The notes under the pieces: model-generated
What the model was told of the DNA's origin: nothing
Databases searched by the model: none
Seen by the model: the letters and a program-made list of their open reading frames with translations, nothing else
Shown here: piece by piece, positions 51,101-60,829 of the stretch
How the letters are laid out: each line of letters opens with the position of its first letter
Numbering within the stretch: the stretch's first letter is position 1
Translations under genes and position numbers: made by a program
From: Alicyclobacillus suci
GTDB lineage: Bacteria > Bacillota > Bacilli > Alicyclobacillales > Alicyclobacillaceae
Direction: 5' to 3'
Assembly: GCF_017329615.1 (NCBI RefSeq)
Contig: NZ_JAFMTW010000018.1
Coordinates: 1-64,000, forward strand
DNA: 64,000 bases

Positions 51101-54100
51101 TTGTTTTGGACAGAGGAGAAACTAGAAGCTCGCATTCGTGAACTTTCAGAATATCGGTATCGCGACGTCATCGCGCTCACGGATATGAAGTGTAAAGAAG
51201 ATGAATATGGGGCAGTCGGCCAGAGACCTGCTGAAGAGGGCGAATGGCGGCCGATATCGGTCGGCGATACGTGGGGTGGGCGAGACAGGTATCTTTGGAT
51301 CACGGCAAGCGCCGCGTTTCCTGCGAGTTGGGCAGATAGGTCCCTGTTAGGCCGCTTTGATTTTGGCAAGACAGGCGGGGGGAACAACTCCGGCTTTGAG
51401 TCGCTGCTCTATGTCAACGGACAACCGTATCAAGGGGTTGATGCAAATCATCAAGAGGTGTTTTTCGATAAGGCTCTGGCGGGATTGACCGCGCAATTGG
51501 ATTTTCGCCTTTGGTCGGGCCTTGAGGGCGGTGGCAAGCCGACACCTCAGAAGCACACGGTGAAGCGGGCGGAAATTGCCTGGCTCGATACAGATGTAGA
51601 TGACTTGTATTACACGGCAAAAGCGGCCTTAGAAACCGCTCAGGTATTGCCTGAAGAGCACCCGGACAGGACGCAACTCATTGAAGCCCTTGAGCAGGCG
51701 TTTCGCATGATTGACTGGCGTGTCCCTGGCTCAGGTTCCTTTTATATGTCTGTTCGGGAGGCAAGAGCAGGGCTGCGTAAGGGAATCGCGGGCATTTCAC
51801 GCCATCACGCCGTCACGGTGACCGCTTTAGGGCATACGCACATCGACGTGGCGTGGCTGTGGAGACTGAAGCATACGAGAGAGAAAGCGGCGAGATCGTT
51901 CTCGACCGTGCTTCGGTTGATGGAGAAGTATCCGGAGTATGTGTTCTTGCAGACGCAGCCTCAGCTTTACGATTATATCAAGCAGGATTATCCGGAGCTT
52001 TACGAGCAAATGAAGCAGCGGGTGAATGAAGGAAGATGGGAAGCGGCGGGGGCGATGTGGCTTGAAGCGGATTGCAATCTCACTTCAGGCGAATCGCTTG
52101 TGCGGCAAATTCTGTTTGGCACCCGTTTCTTCGAAAGGGAGTTTGGGCGCAAGAGCACGTATTTGTGGCTTCCGGATGTGTTTGGATACAGTTGGGCGTT
52201 GCCTCAGATTTTGAAGAAGTCGGGCATTGACACGTTCATGACGACGAAGATCAGCTGGAACCAGTACAACCGGATGCCGCACGATACATTTGTGTGGAGG
52301 GGCATGGACGGCTCGGAAGTGTTGGCGCATTTCATCACAACGCCGGAAATCGATAACAAGAAGATGTGGTGGTACACGTACAACGGTCAAATCACCCCGT
52401 ACACGGTGCAAGGGATATGGAAGCGTTACCGTGACAAACCGGTCAATCGGGAACTGCTGTTGTCCTATGGTTACGGCGACGGAGGCGGCGGCGTCAACCG
52501 AGAGATGCTGGAGATGCGCAGGCGGCTGGAGGATATGCCGGGTCTTCCGAAAGTACAGACGGGGCGCGCAGATGCGTATTTTGAACGCTTGCACGAGACG
52601 GTGAAAGGCGCAGAGACGTACGTCCACACGTGGGACGGCGAGCTGTACTTGGAGTATCACCGCGGGACGTATACGAGCCAGGCGTACAATAAGCGCAAGA
52701 ACCGCGAGCTTGAGCTGTTGTACCGCGAGACAGAGTGGCTGTCTGCGCTCGGCTGCGCGCTGAAGCAAGATTGGCAGTCGTATGCATGTGCAAGTCTTCA
52801 CGCTGGGTGGAAAATCATCCTTCGCAATCAGTTTCACGATATTATTCCGGGGTCATCTATCCACGAAGTCTATGAAGACAGCCGCGAGGAATATCAGAAA
52901 GCAGAGGATATTGCAAGGTGCGTCTGGCGCGAGGCCGCCAACGGGCTGGTTTCTAGCGGAACGGAAGATGTGTATACGATTTTTAATTCGGCTCCATGGA
53001 CCGCGTCCGGACTGGTTCGTATCAAAGGCGCATTTGCAGGCGGACAGTTTGTCGACGCAAAAGGCAAGGCGTTGACGACACAGGTCATCGGCGGCGATGT
53101 GCTGGTTCAAGTCGAGGATTTGCCTGCTTTGGGCTTTGCAACCATTCGGTTTGTTTCGTCGGACGGGTCTGAGTCTTTGCCGACGCCGTTTGCGAGAGCG
53201 GATAACGCTTTGACAACGCCGCATTACTACATCCAGTGGAACCAGCGCGGGCAGCTCGACCGGATTTACGACATCGAAGCGGACAGGGAAGTGCTGAAAT
53301 CCGGCGAGCGGGGGAACGTTTTTCAGGTCTTCGAAGACAAACCGATGATGTTCGACGCTTGGGACATCGATATTTTTTACCAGGAAAAGATGCGGGAAGT
53401 GAACGATTTCCTCGGTGCTGAAGTTGTCGAGGAAGGGCCCCTTTCCATCAAAGTTCGCTTTGCCTGGAAGTACGGCCAATCGACGATTACACAGGACTTG
53501 ACGGCATACGCGGACAATCGGCGGTTGGACTTTGTGACAACGGTCGATTGGCACGAGCGGGAGCAACTTTTGAAAGTGGCATTTCCGGTCGATATTCGGG
53601 CAACGGAGGCGACGTACGATATTCAGTTTGGCAATGTGAAGCGGCCGACGCACTGGAACACGAGCTGGGACCAAGCGCGCTTTGAGACGGTTGCGCACCA
53701 GTGGGTGGATTTGTCGGAGCGCGGGTATGGCGTCAGCCTGCTCAACAACTGCAAGTATGGACACGACGTCAAGGACAACGTGATGCGCCTCTCGCTGATC
53801 AAATCTGCCACATACCCGGACGTTGAGGCGGATCAAGGGAAGCACGAGTTCACTTACGCCTTGTTGCCACACCATGGGGACTGGTATGAAGGTGGAACGG
53901 TGCAGGCTGCATGGTTTTTAAACAACCCGTTGATTTACTGTGAAGGCAGCACCGGGAAGGATGCGTTCAGCCTCTTCCAAATTCCAGCTCCTCACGTCAT
54001 GGTCGACGCTGTCAAACGAGCGGAAGACGAGAGCAAGTTGGTTGTTCGCCTGCATGATTTTTCCGGTGGCCGCGATGTCATTCAGATGACGAGTGGACTT

Positions 54101-54223
54101 TGCGTAAAGAGCTGGCAAGAATGCGACTTGCTTGAGCGGCCTATCGGCGAAAAGACAACCACCCAGCGTCTGACGTTTTCATTGAACCCGTACGAAATCA
54201 AGACGTTTCTTGTCGAGCTGTAA
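51101..54223 (+). CDS. GH38 alpha-mannosidase
   Basis: 1040-residue cytosolic alpha-mannosidase of the long MAN2C1/Ams1-like type. The zinc site has GHTHIDVAWLWRLKHT near residue 244 and FHDIIPGSSIHE near 577. The nucleophile Asp lies in EADCNLTSGESLVRQ near 322; WLPDVFGYSWALPQIL follows near 355. The N-terminal beta domain and the C-terminal sandwich domains are full length. TTG start with GGAGGGAA upstream. No signal peptide, so it acts on imported manno-oligosaccharides or glycosides, delivered by the transporter encoded just before it. Confidence 0.93.
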   Translation: MFWTEEKLEARIRELSEYRYRDVIALTDMKCKEDEYGAVGQRPAEEGEWRPISVGDTWGGRDRYLWITASAAFPASWADRSLLGRFDFGKTGGGNNSGFESLLYVNGQPYQGVDANHQEVFFDKALAGLTAQLDFRLWSGLEGGGKPTPQKHTVKRAEIAWLDTDVDDLYYTAKAALETAQVLPEEHPDRTQLIEALEQAFRMIDWRVPGSGSFYMSVREARAGLRKGIAGISRHHAVTVTALGHTHIDVAWLWRLKHTREKAARSFSTVLRLMEKYPEYVFLQTQPQLYDYIKQDYPELYEQMKQRVNEGRWEAAGAMWLEADCNLTSGESLVRQILFGTRFFEREFGRKSTYLWLPDVFGYSWALPQILKKSGIDTFMTTKISWNQYNRMPHDTFVWRGMDGSEVLAHFITTPEIDNKKMWWYTYNGQITPYTVQGIWKRYRDKPVNRELLLSYGYGDGGGGVNREMLEMRRRLEDMPGLPKVQTGRADAYFERLHETVKGAETYVHTWDGELYLEYHRGTYTSQAYNKRKNRELELLYRETEWLSALGCALKQDWQSYACASLHAGWKIILRNQFHDIIPGSSIHEVYEDSREEYQKAEDIARCVWREAANGLVSSGTEDVYTIFNSAPWTASGLVRIKGAFAGGQFVDAKGKALTTQVIGGDVLVQVEDLPALGFATIRFVSSDGSESLPTPFARADNALTTPHYYIQWNQRGQLDRIYDIEADREVLKSGERGNVFQVFEDKPMMFDAWDIDIFYQEKMREVNDFLGAEVVEEGPLSIKVRFAWKYGQSTITQDLTAYADNRRLDFVTTVDWHEREQLLKVAFPVDIRATEATYDIQFGNVKRPTHWNTSWDQARFETVAHQWVDLSERGYGVSLLNNCKYGHDVKDNVMRLSLIKSATYPDVEADQGKHEFTYALLPHHGDWYEGGTVQAAWFLNNPLIYCEGSTGKDAFSLFQIPAPHVMVDAVKRAEDESKLVVRLHDFSGGRDVIQMTSGLCVKSWQECDLLERPIGEKTTTQRLTFSLNPYEIKTFLVEL

Positions 54224-54262
54224 GCAGCTGATGCAAACATTGGAATGAGGGGAGACGATGTC

Positions 54263-55132
54263 ATGAACACACCGATTGGCGCCAGAATTCCGTCTAAATT
54301 GAGGGTAGAGGGGATACCGCGTATTTCGGAATTGTTGAAATCGATTGGACTAATTGCGATTGATTTACCGGAGATAAATGAGGAAATTGCTGAAGTCTGC
54401 CGTCGTAACGCATTGACCATCGGAACCGTGGATTTAAAGGATGTCGCCCAAACGATTTCATGCGACAGCGATAAGCGCAAGCGCGCTGTAGAAAGTGTCT
54501 GTTATCAGATTGCTCAAATTTCTCGCCTTGGCGGCAAGGCCGCTTTTGTCTGTCTTGTGCCTGAGGATGTGTATCAGCCGATTGCCGCGTCACTTGAATA
54601 TTTTGAGGAGTCGTTTCCGGACATTGCGAAGACATGTGAGGAAAACGGGGTTCGGATAGCAATTGAAGGGTGGCCTGGACCCGGACCGCACTACCCAACG
54701 CTAGGCTACACTCCGGAAGTGTGGCGCGCCATGTTCCGTGCAGTGCCGTCGAGTGCTTTGGGATTATGTTTCGATCCGTCACATCTCATCCGCCTTGGCA
54801 TTGACTATCTTCGCGTCTTTGACGAGTTTTCGGAAAGAATCGTTCATTGTCACGGCAAAGACACGGAACTGCTTCATGAACAGCAGTACTTGTATGGGAA
54901 CATGGCTGCCCGTTTGGATGCGACACCCGCATTTTCAGAAGGGTCATGGAGATATTGTATTCCCGGCACGGGCGAAGTGGATTGGGCTCGTGTGGCATAT
55001 CGCTTGCAACGCATCGATTACAAGGGTTGTGTATCGATTGAGTTGGAGGATGCGCGGTACTCTGGAACTTTAGACAATGAGTTGAATGGAATTCGCAAGG
55101 CTTATGCGCATCTGAGTGGACATCTTTCTTAA
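54263..55132 (+). CDS. sugar phosphate isomerase/epimerase (AP-endonuclease-2 fold)
   Basis: 289-residue TIM barrel of the xylose isomerase-like family. Metal-binding residues appear as IAIEGWPGPG (Glu), LCFDPSHLIRLG (Asp/His), IVHCHGKD (His) and CVSIELED (Glu). GAGGGGAGA precedes the ATG. It lies between the mannosidase and a Gfo/Idh/MocA gene, a frequent pair for oxidation and epimerisation of unusual sugars. The substrate is unknown. Confidence 0.83.
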   Translation: MNTPIGARIPSKLRVEGIPRISELLKSIGLIAIDLPEINEEIAEVCRRNALTIGTVDLKDVAQTISCDSDKRKRAVESVCYQIAQISRLGGKAAFVCLVPEDVYQPIAASLEYFEESFPDIAKTCEENGVRIAIEGWPGPGPHYPTLGYTPEVWRAMFRAVPSSALGLCFDPSHLIRLGIDYLRVFDEFSERIVHCHGKDTELLHEQQYLYGNMAARLDATPAFSEGSWRYCIPGTGEVDWARVAYRLQRIDYKGCVSIELEDARYSGTLDNELNGIRKAYAHLSGHLS

Positions 55133-55158
55133 TTTGCAAACATGGAGGGGCGATGACG

Positions 55159-56154
55159 ATGAATAAAGTGCGATTCCTGATGATTGGCGTAGGCGGTATG
55201 GGGCAGGCGCATATTCGCAACATTCTAGAAATCGAGAATGCTGAAATTGTTGGATTGGTGGATCCGTCTGAGCAGTCTATCAAAAGAGCGCGGTCGCGCT
55301 CGCGCGTGTTGCAAGACGTACCTTCGTTTTCGAATATCGAAGACGCCTTTGACGCCGTTCAAGCGGATGCAGCAGTGATTGTCACGCCGCATAGCCAGCA
55401 CTTTGACCAAGGTATGGCTTGCCTGCAAAAAGGTTTGCACGTGTTGATGGAAAAGCCGTTTGTGGCGGGTAGTGAGAACGCGCGAAAAATCATCCAGGAA
55501 GCAGAGGCTGTGGGGCGTCATCTTGTCGTCAGTTATCAGCGGCATCTGCAAGGGCCGTATATCTATCTTCGCAACCTCATCCAAAGCGGAGAACTTGGCG
55601 AGATTCGGTTTATCACCGCTTACCAGGCGCAAAGCTGGCTTGAGTCGCAGCGCGGGACCTGGCGGCAAAACAAGTCGCTTTCCTGCGGTGGCCAGTTAAA
55701 TGATTCAGGATCACATTTGATAGATGTCGTATTGTGGCTGACGGGTCTGACACCTGAGGCTGTGCTGGCGAATATCGATAATCGAGGCACAGAGGTCGAC
55801 ATTGACAGTGCATTGACCATCCGTTTTGTGGGTGGCGCGATGGGAACAATCAATGTGGTTGGCAGTGCGACTGTGAATTGGTGGGAAGATGTCTCTATTC
55901 ATGGAACGAACGGATGTGCATGGTACCGAAACGGGGAGATTCTCGTTTCAAAAGGGATGAATGGACCTGTCGAACGCGTTTCAGAACAGGCTCTGCCGCC
56001 CTCGAGCAATCCGGATGCCGATTTTGTCAATCTTGTTTTCGGGCGCATCGCTTCCCCAGCAGCGCCGGCGGAATGTGGGTACCAAGTTGCCCGTTTCACG
56101 GAAGCTGCATGGCAAAGTGCGGAGACGAATCAATTTGTTTCGTTTACAGTATAA
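55159..56154 (+). CDS. Gfo/Idh/MocA family oxidoreductase
   Basis: 331-residue NAD(P)-dependent sugar or inositol dehydrogenase. The Rossmann loop is MIGVGGMGQAHIRNI at the N-terminus, the catalytic EKPF motif is in HVLMEKPFVAG near residue 97, and GGQLNDSGSHLIDVVLWLTG carries the conserved Asp/His. The ATG at 55159 suits the GGAGGGG spacing better than the one at 55153. Last gene of the mannoside operon. Confidence 0.88.
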   Translation: MNKVRFLMIGVGGMGQAHIRNILEIENAEIVGLVDPSEQSIKRARSRSRVLQDVPSFSNIEDAFDAVQADAAVIVTPHSQHFDQGMACLQKGLHVLMEKPFVAGSENARKIIQEAEAVGRHLVVSYQRHLQGPYIYLRNLIQSGELGEIRFITAYQAQSWLESQRGTWRQNKSLSCGGQLNDSGSHLIDVVLWLTGLTPEAVLANIDNRGTEVDIDSALTIRFVGGAMGTINVVGSATVNWWEDVSIHGTNGCAWYRNGEILVSKGMNGPVERVSEQALPPSSNPDADFVNLVFGRIASPAAPAECGYQVARFTEAAWQSAETNQFVSFTV

Positions 56155-56185
56155 TCTATTGGAACACCCTATGAAGTGAGGAGAA

Positions 56186-56220
56186 GGAGCAGGCGGAATA
56201 GCATGGTTTCGCTTGCTCCT
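56186..56220 (+). terminator. hairpin after the mannoside operon
   Basis: GGAGCA-GCG-GAA / TTC-CGC-TGCTCC imperfect stem, 32 bases past the stop; weak T-tract. Confidence 0.5.
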
Positions 56221-56315
56221 GAATATACTTCCCCCTAGAATATACGACCGCTACACGCCGAGCACCCATTCTATGCTATCTGAAGAATCATATGGAACAA
56301 TCGGACAGCATATAG

Positions 56316-56337
56316 TATAATAGTATACAAGTATACT
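56316..56337 (+). promoter_or_regulatory. -10 box and palindromic operator of the sugar porter gene
   Basis: TATAAT at 56316-56321 is followed at once by the perfect palindrome AGTATAC-AA-GTATACT (56322-56337). A related GTATAC-TA-GTAT site lies over the kdgK promoter. It resembles operators of UxuR/ExuR-type GntR repressors. Confidence 0.6.
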
Positions 56338-56375
56338 GAAATCGGGCGCTTTGTCGGTTGTGTTTTTGTACAAAT

Positions 56376-56389
56376 TGTAACCGCTTTCT
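56376..56389 (+). promoter_or_regulatory. cre-like site before the sugar porter gene
   Basis: TGTAACCGCTTTCT differs from the cre consensus only at its last base and lies in the leader, 75 bases before the gene. Confidence 0.55.
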
Positions 56390-56464
56390 GGATCCCTTGC
56401 GCCAACTGCAGAGGAATTCCATAGCCCGACGAACGATGCAAGGAATTTTGTCGCAGATGGGACG

Positions 56465-57883
56465 GTGAACGAATTGTCTATGCAGATTTCGACGGAATAC
56501 GCACGGCCATCGAACACCCGTTTTGTGAGTTTGGTGTCCGGGGTAGCGGCCATTGGTGGATTTCTGTTTGGTTACGACCAAGGGGTGATTTCGGGGGCCA
56601 TTGGCTTTCTGCAGACACAGTTTCACATGGACTCTAGCCTTGAAGGATTTGTATCGGCCAGTATCCCGCTCGGGGCCATGCTCGGTGTGTTGATTGCGGG
56701 GTTTTTGAGTGACAGGTTGGGGAGAAAGCCAGTATTGTTGCTTGCTGGGTTATTGTTTGTGGCGTCGAGTTTGGGGGCAGCGGCAGCCAACTCTGTTGCC
56801 GTGTTGGTGATTGCGCGGATTGTCGGTGGAATCGGAATTGGCGTGGCCTCCATGCTATCGCCGCTATATATTTCTGAGATTTCCCCTGCGAGCATACGCG
56901 GTAGACTCGTTGGGACCAATCAGTTGGGTGTCGTGTTAGGTATTTTCATTGTCTACATCGTCAATGCCGTCATTGCAAATATTCACACGCACGCGTGGGA
57001 TCAAGCGTACGGCTGGCGTTGGATGTTTGGCGTGGGTGCGATTCCCGGTATCATTTTCTTTATTTTGCTGTTTTGGGTTCCGGAGAGCCCGCGTTACTTG
57101 CTCAAACAGGGGCACGAGGCGCGCGCATTGGCTGTGCTTGAGAAGATTAATGGGGCAGTTGTGGCGCAGGCAGAACTCGCGCAGATCACGACTTCACTTC
57201 GCGAGGAAAGCGAGGTCAATGGCCTGTGGCGCGAGTTGATGCGGCGAGGAATTCGAGTCGCGTTGCTGGTTGCGGTCGTGCTTGCCGCGATGCAGCAGTT
57301 CACCGGAACCAGTGCTGTCGCCTACTACGCGCCAATTATCTTTAAACAGGGGGGGGCAGGTGATAACGCGGCCTTGATTGAAACCGTACTCATTGGCGCG
57401 ATTAAGGTGATATTCACGATTGTGCTCATGTTGTTGGTCGATCGCGTCGGACGCCGCCGCCTCTTATTGATTGGCGCGAGCATGATGGCCATCTTTCTCA
57501 GCATCCTCGGGGTCTCGTTCGAAGCGGCGACCGTCAGTATTGGCGTGGTCTTGGCATTTATCCTGCTCCACACGGTCGCGTTTGAGCTGTCGTGGGGTGG
57601 TGGCGTGTGGATTGTCATATCCGAGATTTTCCCGACGCGTATTCGTGGGCGGGCGATGGCAATCGGCTCGTTCGTGCTCTGGGGCGCAACCTACTTGGTG
57701 ACGCAGTTCTTCCCGGTAATGATGAGCCACCTTGGCGCCTCTATCACCTTTTGGGTCTTTGCACTCATGTGCATCATCATGTTCCTCTTTACGCTACGTT
57801 TTGTGCCGGAGACGAAAGGGAAGTCACTGGAGCAGATTCAGCGGGATTGGACTGGGGAAAAGGGAGAATCGCAATCCGTTTGA
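56465..57883 (+). CDS. sugar porter family MFS transporter
   Basis: 472-residue proton-coupled sugar transporter (XylE/AraE type). Diagnostic motifs: GGFLFGYDQGVISGA in helix 1, SDRLGRKPVLL, YISEISPASIRGRLVGTNQL, WVPESPRYLLKQG, QQFTGTSAVAYYAP in helix 7 and FVPETKGKSLEQIQ at the end. The start is either GTG 56465 or ATG 56480; neither has a strong ribosome site. It opens the hexuronate module and shares an operator with kdgK, so a hexuronate or related sugar is the probable cargo. Confidence 0.9.
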   Translation: MNELSMQISTEYARPSNTRFVSLVSGVAAIGGFLFGYDQGVISGAIGFLQTQFHMDSSLEGFVSASIPLGAMLGVLIAGFLSDRLGRKPVLLLAGLLFVASSLGAAAANSVAVLVIARIVGGIGIGVASMLSPLYISEISPASIRGRLVGTNQLGVVLGIFIVYIVNAVIANIHTHAWDQAYGWRWMFGVGAIPGIIFFILLFWVPESPRYLLKQGHEARALAVLEKINGAVVAQAELAQITTSLREESEVNGLWRELMRRGIRVALLVAVVLAAMQQFTGTSAVAYYAPIIFKQGGAGDNAALIETVLIGAIKVIFTIVLMLLVDRVGRRRLLLIGASMMAIFLSILGVSFEAATVSIGVVLAFILLHTVAFELSWGGGVWIVISEIFPTRIRGRAMAIGSFVLWGATYLVTQFFPVMMSHLGASITFWVFALMCIIMFLFTLRFVPETKGKSLEQIQRDWTGEKGESQSV

Positions 57884-57925
57884 CCCGTGTGCAGTCGGGA
57901 TTGGCGGGGCGGCCCTAGGCGTAAA

Positions 57926-57961
57926 TTGCCAGGGCTACACCTGACTGGTATACTAGTATGT
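57926..57961 (+). promoter_or_regulatory. promoter and operator of kdgK-kdgA-uxuA-uxuB
   Basis: TTGCCA (57926-57931) and TATACT (57949-57954) with a 17-base spacer. GGTATAC-TA-GTATG covers the -10 box and repeats the core of the palindrome at 56322. Confidence 0.6.
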
Positions 57962-58129
57962 GTTATGGCGAGCGGGTGATCGTAAGCGCCTTCTTTTCGG
58001 AGTAGAATAGGGATTGGCGGTACTGGATAACAGACAGCCGACGCCGCAGTGCGCTCGCATGTGGCAGCGGGCGCTGCGACGGCCGGGACTGGGTGTTGTC
58101 GAAGGGGTTGTACTAGGAGGCGAACAACG

Positions 58130-59083
58130 ATGGCAGAACTCATTACGCTCGGTGAGACAATGGTCCTGCTCAAACCGTTTCACGGCGGTGGGCGGCTAAA
58201 ATCCTCGCAAGTATTATCCAAAAGTATTGGCGGCGCGGAGAGTAACGTCGCGATTGGCGTCTCTCGGTTGGGGCACGAGAGCGCGTGGATTAGTAAAGTG
58301 GGGCGAGATCCGTTTGGGGAAGAGATCTTATACACACTAAATGCTGAGCGGGTGGACACCCGGTATGTCAGTTTGTCCGACGCACCCACCGGCATCATGT
58401 TCAAGGAACGGATTCGCGATGAAGACTCGCGAGTCTACTATTACAGAGAGCGGTCAGCAGCGTCCACCTTGCAAGTGGATGACGTCCGCGAGGACATGAT
58501 TCGGGGGGCGAAACTGCTGCATTTGACAGGTATCACGCCGGCGTTGAGCGCGTCCTGCCGGGATGTTGTAACGCATGCGATGTCACTTGCGAAACGAAAT
58601 TCGGTACGAATCAGCTTTGACCCGAACTTGCGCCTGAAACTGTGGAGTGCGGAAGAAGCGCGGGCGACGCTGTTGCCAATGGCCCGCGAGGCAGACTTTT
58701 TCTTTCCAGGGCTGGACGAGGCGCGTTTGCTCTTGAATCGGCCAGAGGCGGATTCAGATGAAGTGCTTGATAGGTTTTTGGATATGGGGATTCCCACCAT
58801 TGTGCTGAAACTGGGTCCAAGCGGGTGTATCTACGCGACGTCGGAGAATCGGATCACGGTTCCCGGATTCAAGGTCACCGAGATCGACTCAGTGGGTGCG
58901 GGGGATGGCTTCTGTGCCGGCTTTTTGACGGGTTACCTCGAAGGGTGGGAACCTGCCAAGTGCGCGGAGTTGGCTAATGCGGTTGGCGCCCTTGCCGTGA
59001 CTGCCGTCGGCGATTACGAGGCGTTGCCGACGATGGAGGAAGTTGAACAGTTTTTGGGGAAAAGCAGTTCCATTGCGCGCTAA
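58130..59083 (+). CDS. kdgK: 2-keto-3-deoxygluconate kinase (PfkB family)
   Basis: 317-residue ribokinase-type sugar kinase. GGAESNVAIGVSRLG binds substrate, and DSVGAGDGFCAGFLTG near residue 254 holds the catalytic Asp and anion hole. AGGAGG precedes the ATG; the frame extends upstream without a ribosome site. It phosphorylates 2-keto-3-deoxygluconate to KDPG, the substrate of the next gene product. Confidence 0.92.
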   Translation: MAELITLGETMVLLKPFHGGGRLKSSQVLSKSIGGAESNVAIGVSRLGHESAWISKVGRDPFGEEILYTLNAERVDTRYVSLSDAPTGIMFKERIRDEDSRVYYYRERSAASTLQVDDVREDMIRGAKLLHLTGITPALSASCRDVVTHAMSLAKRNSVRISFDPNLRLKLWSAEEARATLLPMAREADFFFPGLDEARLLLNRPEADSDEVLDRFLDMGIPTIVLKLGPSGCIYATSENRITVPGFKVTEIDSVGAGDGFCAGFLTGYLEGWEPAKCAELANAVGALAVTAVGDYEALPTMEEVEQFLGKSSSIAR

Positions 59084-59106
59084 GGCGCAGATAGGGGGGG
59101 CACGGC

Positions 59107-59751
59107 ATGCGGAGTATTCAAGTGATTCAGAGAGTCATCGAGGAGCGTGTCATTGCGGTCATTCGCGAAAATGCGCAGGAGACGGCGATGGCGGTGATAG
59201 ACGCGGCGATTGCCGGTGGCATGACGCTGATGGAAGTGACGATGACGACGCCGGGGGCCATCGAGATCATCACGTGGGCGCGTAAAAAGTACGACGGTCG
59301 AGCCGTCATTGGCGCGGGAACAGTGCTCGACAGTACGACGGCCCGCCAGGCGATTCTGGCTGGCGCAGAATTTGTGGTGAGTCCGGCACTGGACGTGGAG
59401 ACGGTGCGTCTCTGTCATCTCTATCAAGTGCCGGTGGTTCCAGGGGTCGCCAACATCCAGGGAACTATCGAGGCCTTGCAACTCGGATGTGGGATTGTGA
59501 AGTTGTTCCCATCCAATCTATTTAGCCCAAGTGCCATCAAGGCGTTCAAGGGACCCTTGCCCCAGGCGGAGTTTATTCCGACCGGCGGGGTAAATGCGGA
59601 CAATCTGCGGGAATGGCTCGCGGCAGGTGCTTTGGCTGTCGGGATTGGCAGCGATTTGTCTAAACAGGCCAAGGCTGAGGGGAACATGGAAAGCGTCACG
59701 GCGTACGCACGGCGGGTTGTCCAAATCGTGAACGACTACAGGGCGGGATGA
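59107..59751 (+). CDS. kdgA: KDPG/KHG aldolase
   Basis: 214-residue trimeric class I aldolase that splits 2-keto-3-deoxy-6-phosphogluconate into pyruvate and glyceraldehyde 3-phosphate. Catalytic residues appear in MTLMEVTMTTPGA (Glu), PGVANIQGTIEAL and GIVKLFPSN, which has the Schiff-base Lys near residue 129. TAGGGGGGC precedes the ATG. It lies 24 bases behind kdgK and 5 before uxuA. Confidence 0.93.
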   Translation: MRSIQVIQRVIEERVIAVIRENAQETAMAVIDAAIAGGMTLMEVTMTTPGAIEIITWARKKYDGRAVIGAGTVLDSTTARQAILAGAEFVVSPALDVETVRLCHLYQVPVVPGVANIQGTIEALQLGCGIVKLFPSNLFSPSAIKAFKGPLPQAEFIPTGGVNADNLREWLAAGALAVGIGSDLSKQAKAEGNMESVTAYARRVVQIVNDYRAG

Positions 59752-59755
59752 GCAG

Positions 59756-60829
59756 ATGAGAATGGTGTTTCGGTGGTACGGCGAAGGCAACGATACGGTC
59801 ACACTTGACCAGATTCGGCAAATACCAGGGGTTGAGGGCGTTGTCTGGGCGCTGCACGATGTTCCGGCCGGCGAAGAGTGGCCGATGGATAAGATTCGCG
59901 CGGTGGTCGACGCTGCAAATCGCTACGGATTTCACACGGAAGTCGTCGAGAGCGTCAATGTGCACGAGGACATCAAACTCGGCCTGCCGACGAGAGACAA
60001 GTACATTGAAAACTACAAGCGTACGATTGAAAAGCTCGGGCAAGTGGGCGTGAAGGTTATCTGCTACAATTTCATGCCGGTGTTCGATTGGGTGCGCACA
60101 GATTTGAACCGGAAGAACGAGGATGGCTCAACCGCGTTATTCTACGAGAAGGCCAAGTTGGAGAATATCGATCCGATGGAACTCGTCGAAAAAATCACCC
60201 GCAATTCCGCTTTGACAATGCCTGGCTGGGAACCCGAGCGTCTTCAAGACCTTTCCCGCCTCTTTGAATTGTACAAAGGGGTCACAGAGGAAGATCTGTG
60301 GCGGAATCTCGAGTATTTTCTCCAAGAGATTATCCCAGTGGCACAGCGGAGTGGCATTACAATGGCCATTCACCCGGATGATCCGCCGTGGTCCGTCTTC
60401 GGACTCCCACGCATCATCACCAACCAAGACAATCTGCGCCGCTTCTTACAGCTCGTCGACAGCCCAGCCAATGGCGTGACCTTGTGCAGTGGCGCATTGG
60501 GCGCGAATCCGGATAATGACGTGATAGCGATGGTATACGAATTTGCCGACAGGGTGCCGTTCGCCCACATTCGCAACGTGAAAATTTACGAGAATGGCGA
60601 CTTTGTCGAGACGTCGCATCGGACGCAGGATGGGTCGCTGGATATTTACGGAATCGTCAAGGCGTATCACGACAAAGGTTACACGGGCTACGTCCGCCCG
60701 GACCACGGCCGTCAACTGTGGGGTGAACAGTGTCGACCAGGCTACGGATTGTATGATAGGGCCTTCGGGATTATGTACCTGTGGGGCATCTGGGACTCGC
60801 TGGAGCGCGCGAAGGGGGAGCAGGCATGA
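59756..60829 (+). CDS. uxuA: mannonate dehydratase
   Basis: 357-residue xylose-isomerase-like dehydratase that converts D-mannonate to 2-keto-3-deoxygluconate. [72 protein letters not shown] and [12 protein letters not shown] are standard UxuA blocks with the metal-binding Asp, His and Cys. Length equals the family norm. Start and stop overlap the neighbours closely, and the last four bases are shared with the SDR gene. Confidence 0.95.
   Translation: MRMVFRWYGEGNDTVTLDQIRQIPGVEGVVWALHDVPAGEEWPMDKIRAVVDAANRYGFHTEVVESVNVHEDIKLGLPTRDKYIENYKRTIEKLGQVGVKVICYNFMPVFDWVRTDLNRKNEDGSTALFYEKAKLENIDPMELVEKITRNSALTMPGWEPERLQDLSRLFELYKGVTEEDLWRNLEYFLQEIIPVAQRSGITMAIHPDDPPWSVFGLPRIITNQDNLRRFLQLVDSPANGVTLCSGALGANPDNDVIAMVYEFADRVPFAHIRNVKIYENGDFVETSHRTQDGSLDIYGIVKAYHDKGYTGYVRPDHGRQLWGEQCRPGYGLYDRAFGIMYLWGIWDSLERAKGEQA

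Noticed and set aside
52853..53875. 340-codon minus-strand frame opposite the GH38 gene
   Set aside because: Antisense shadow created by codon bias of the mannosidase; no recognisable domain.
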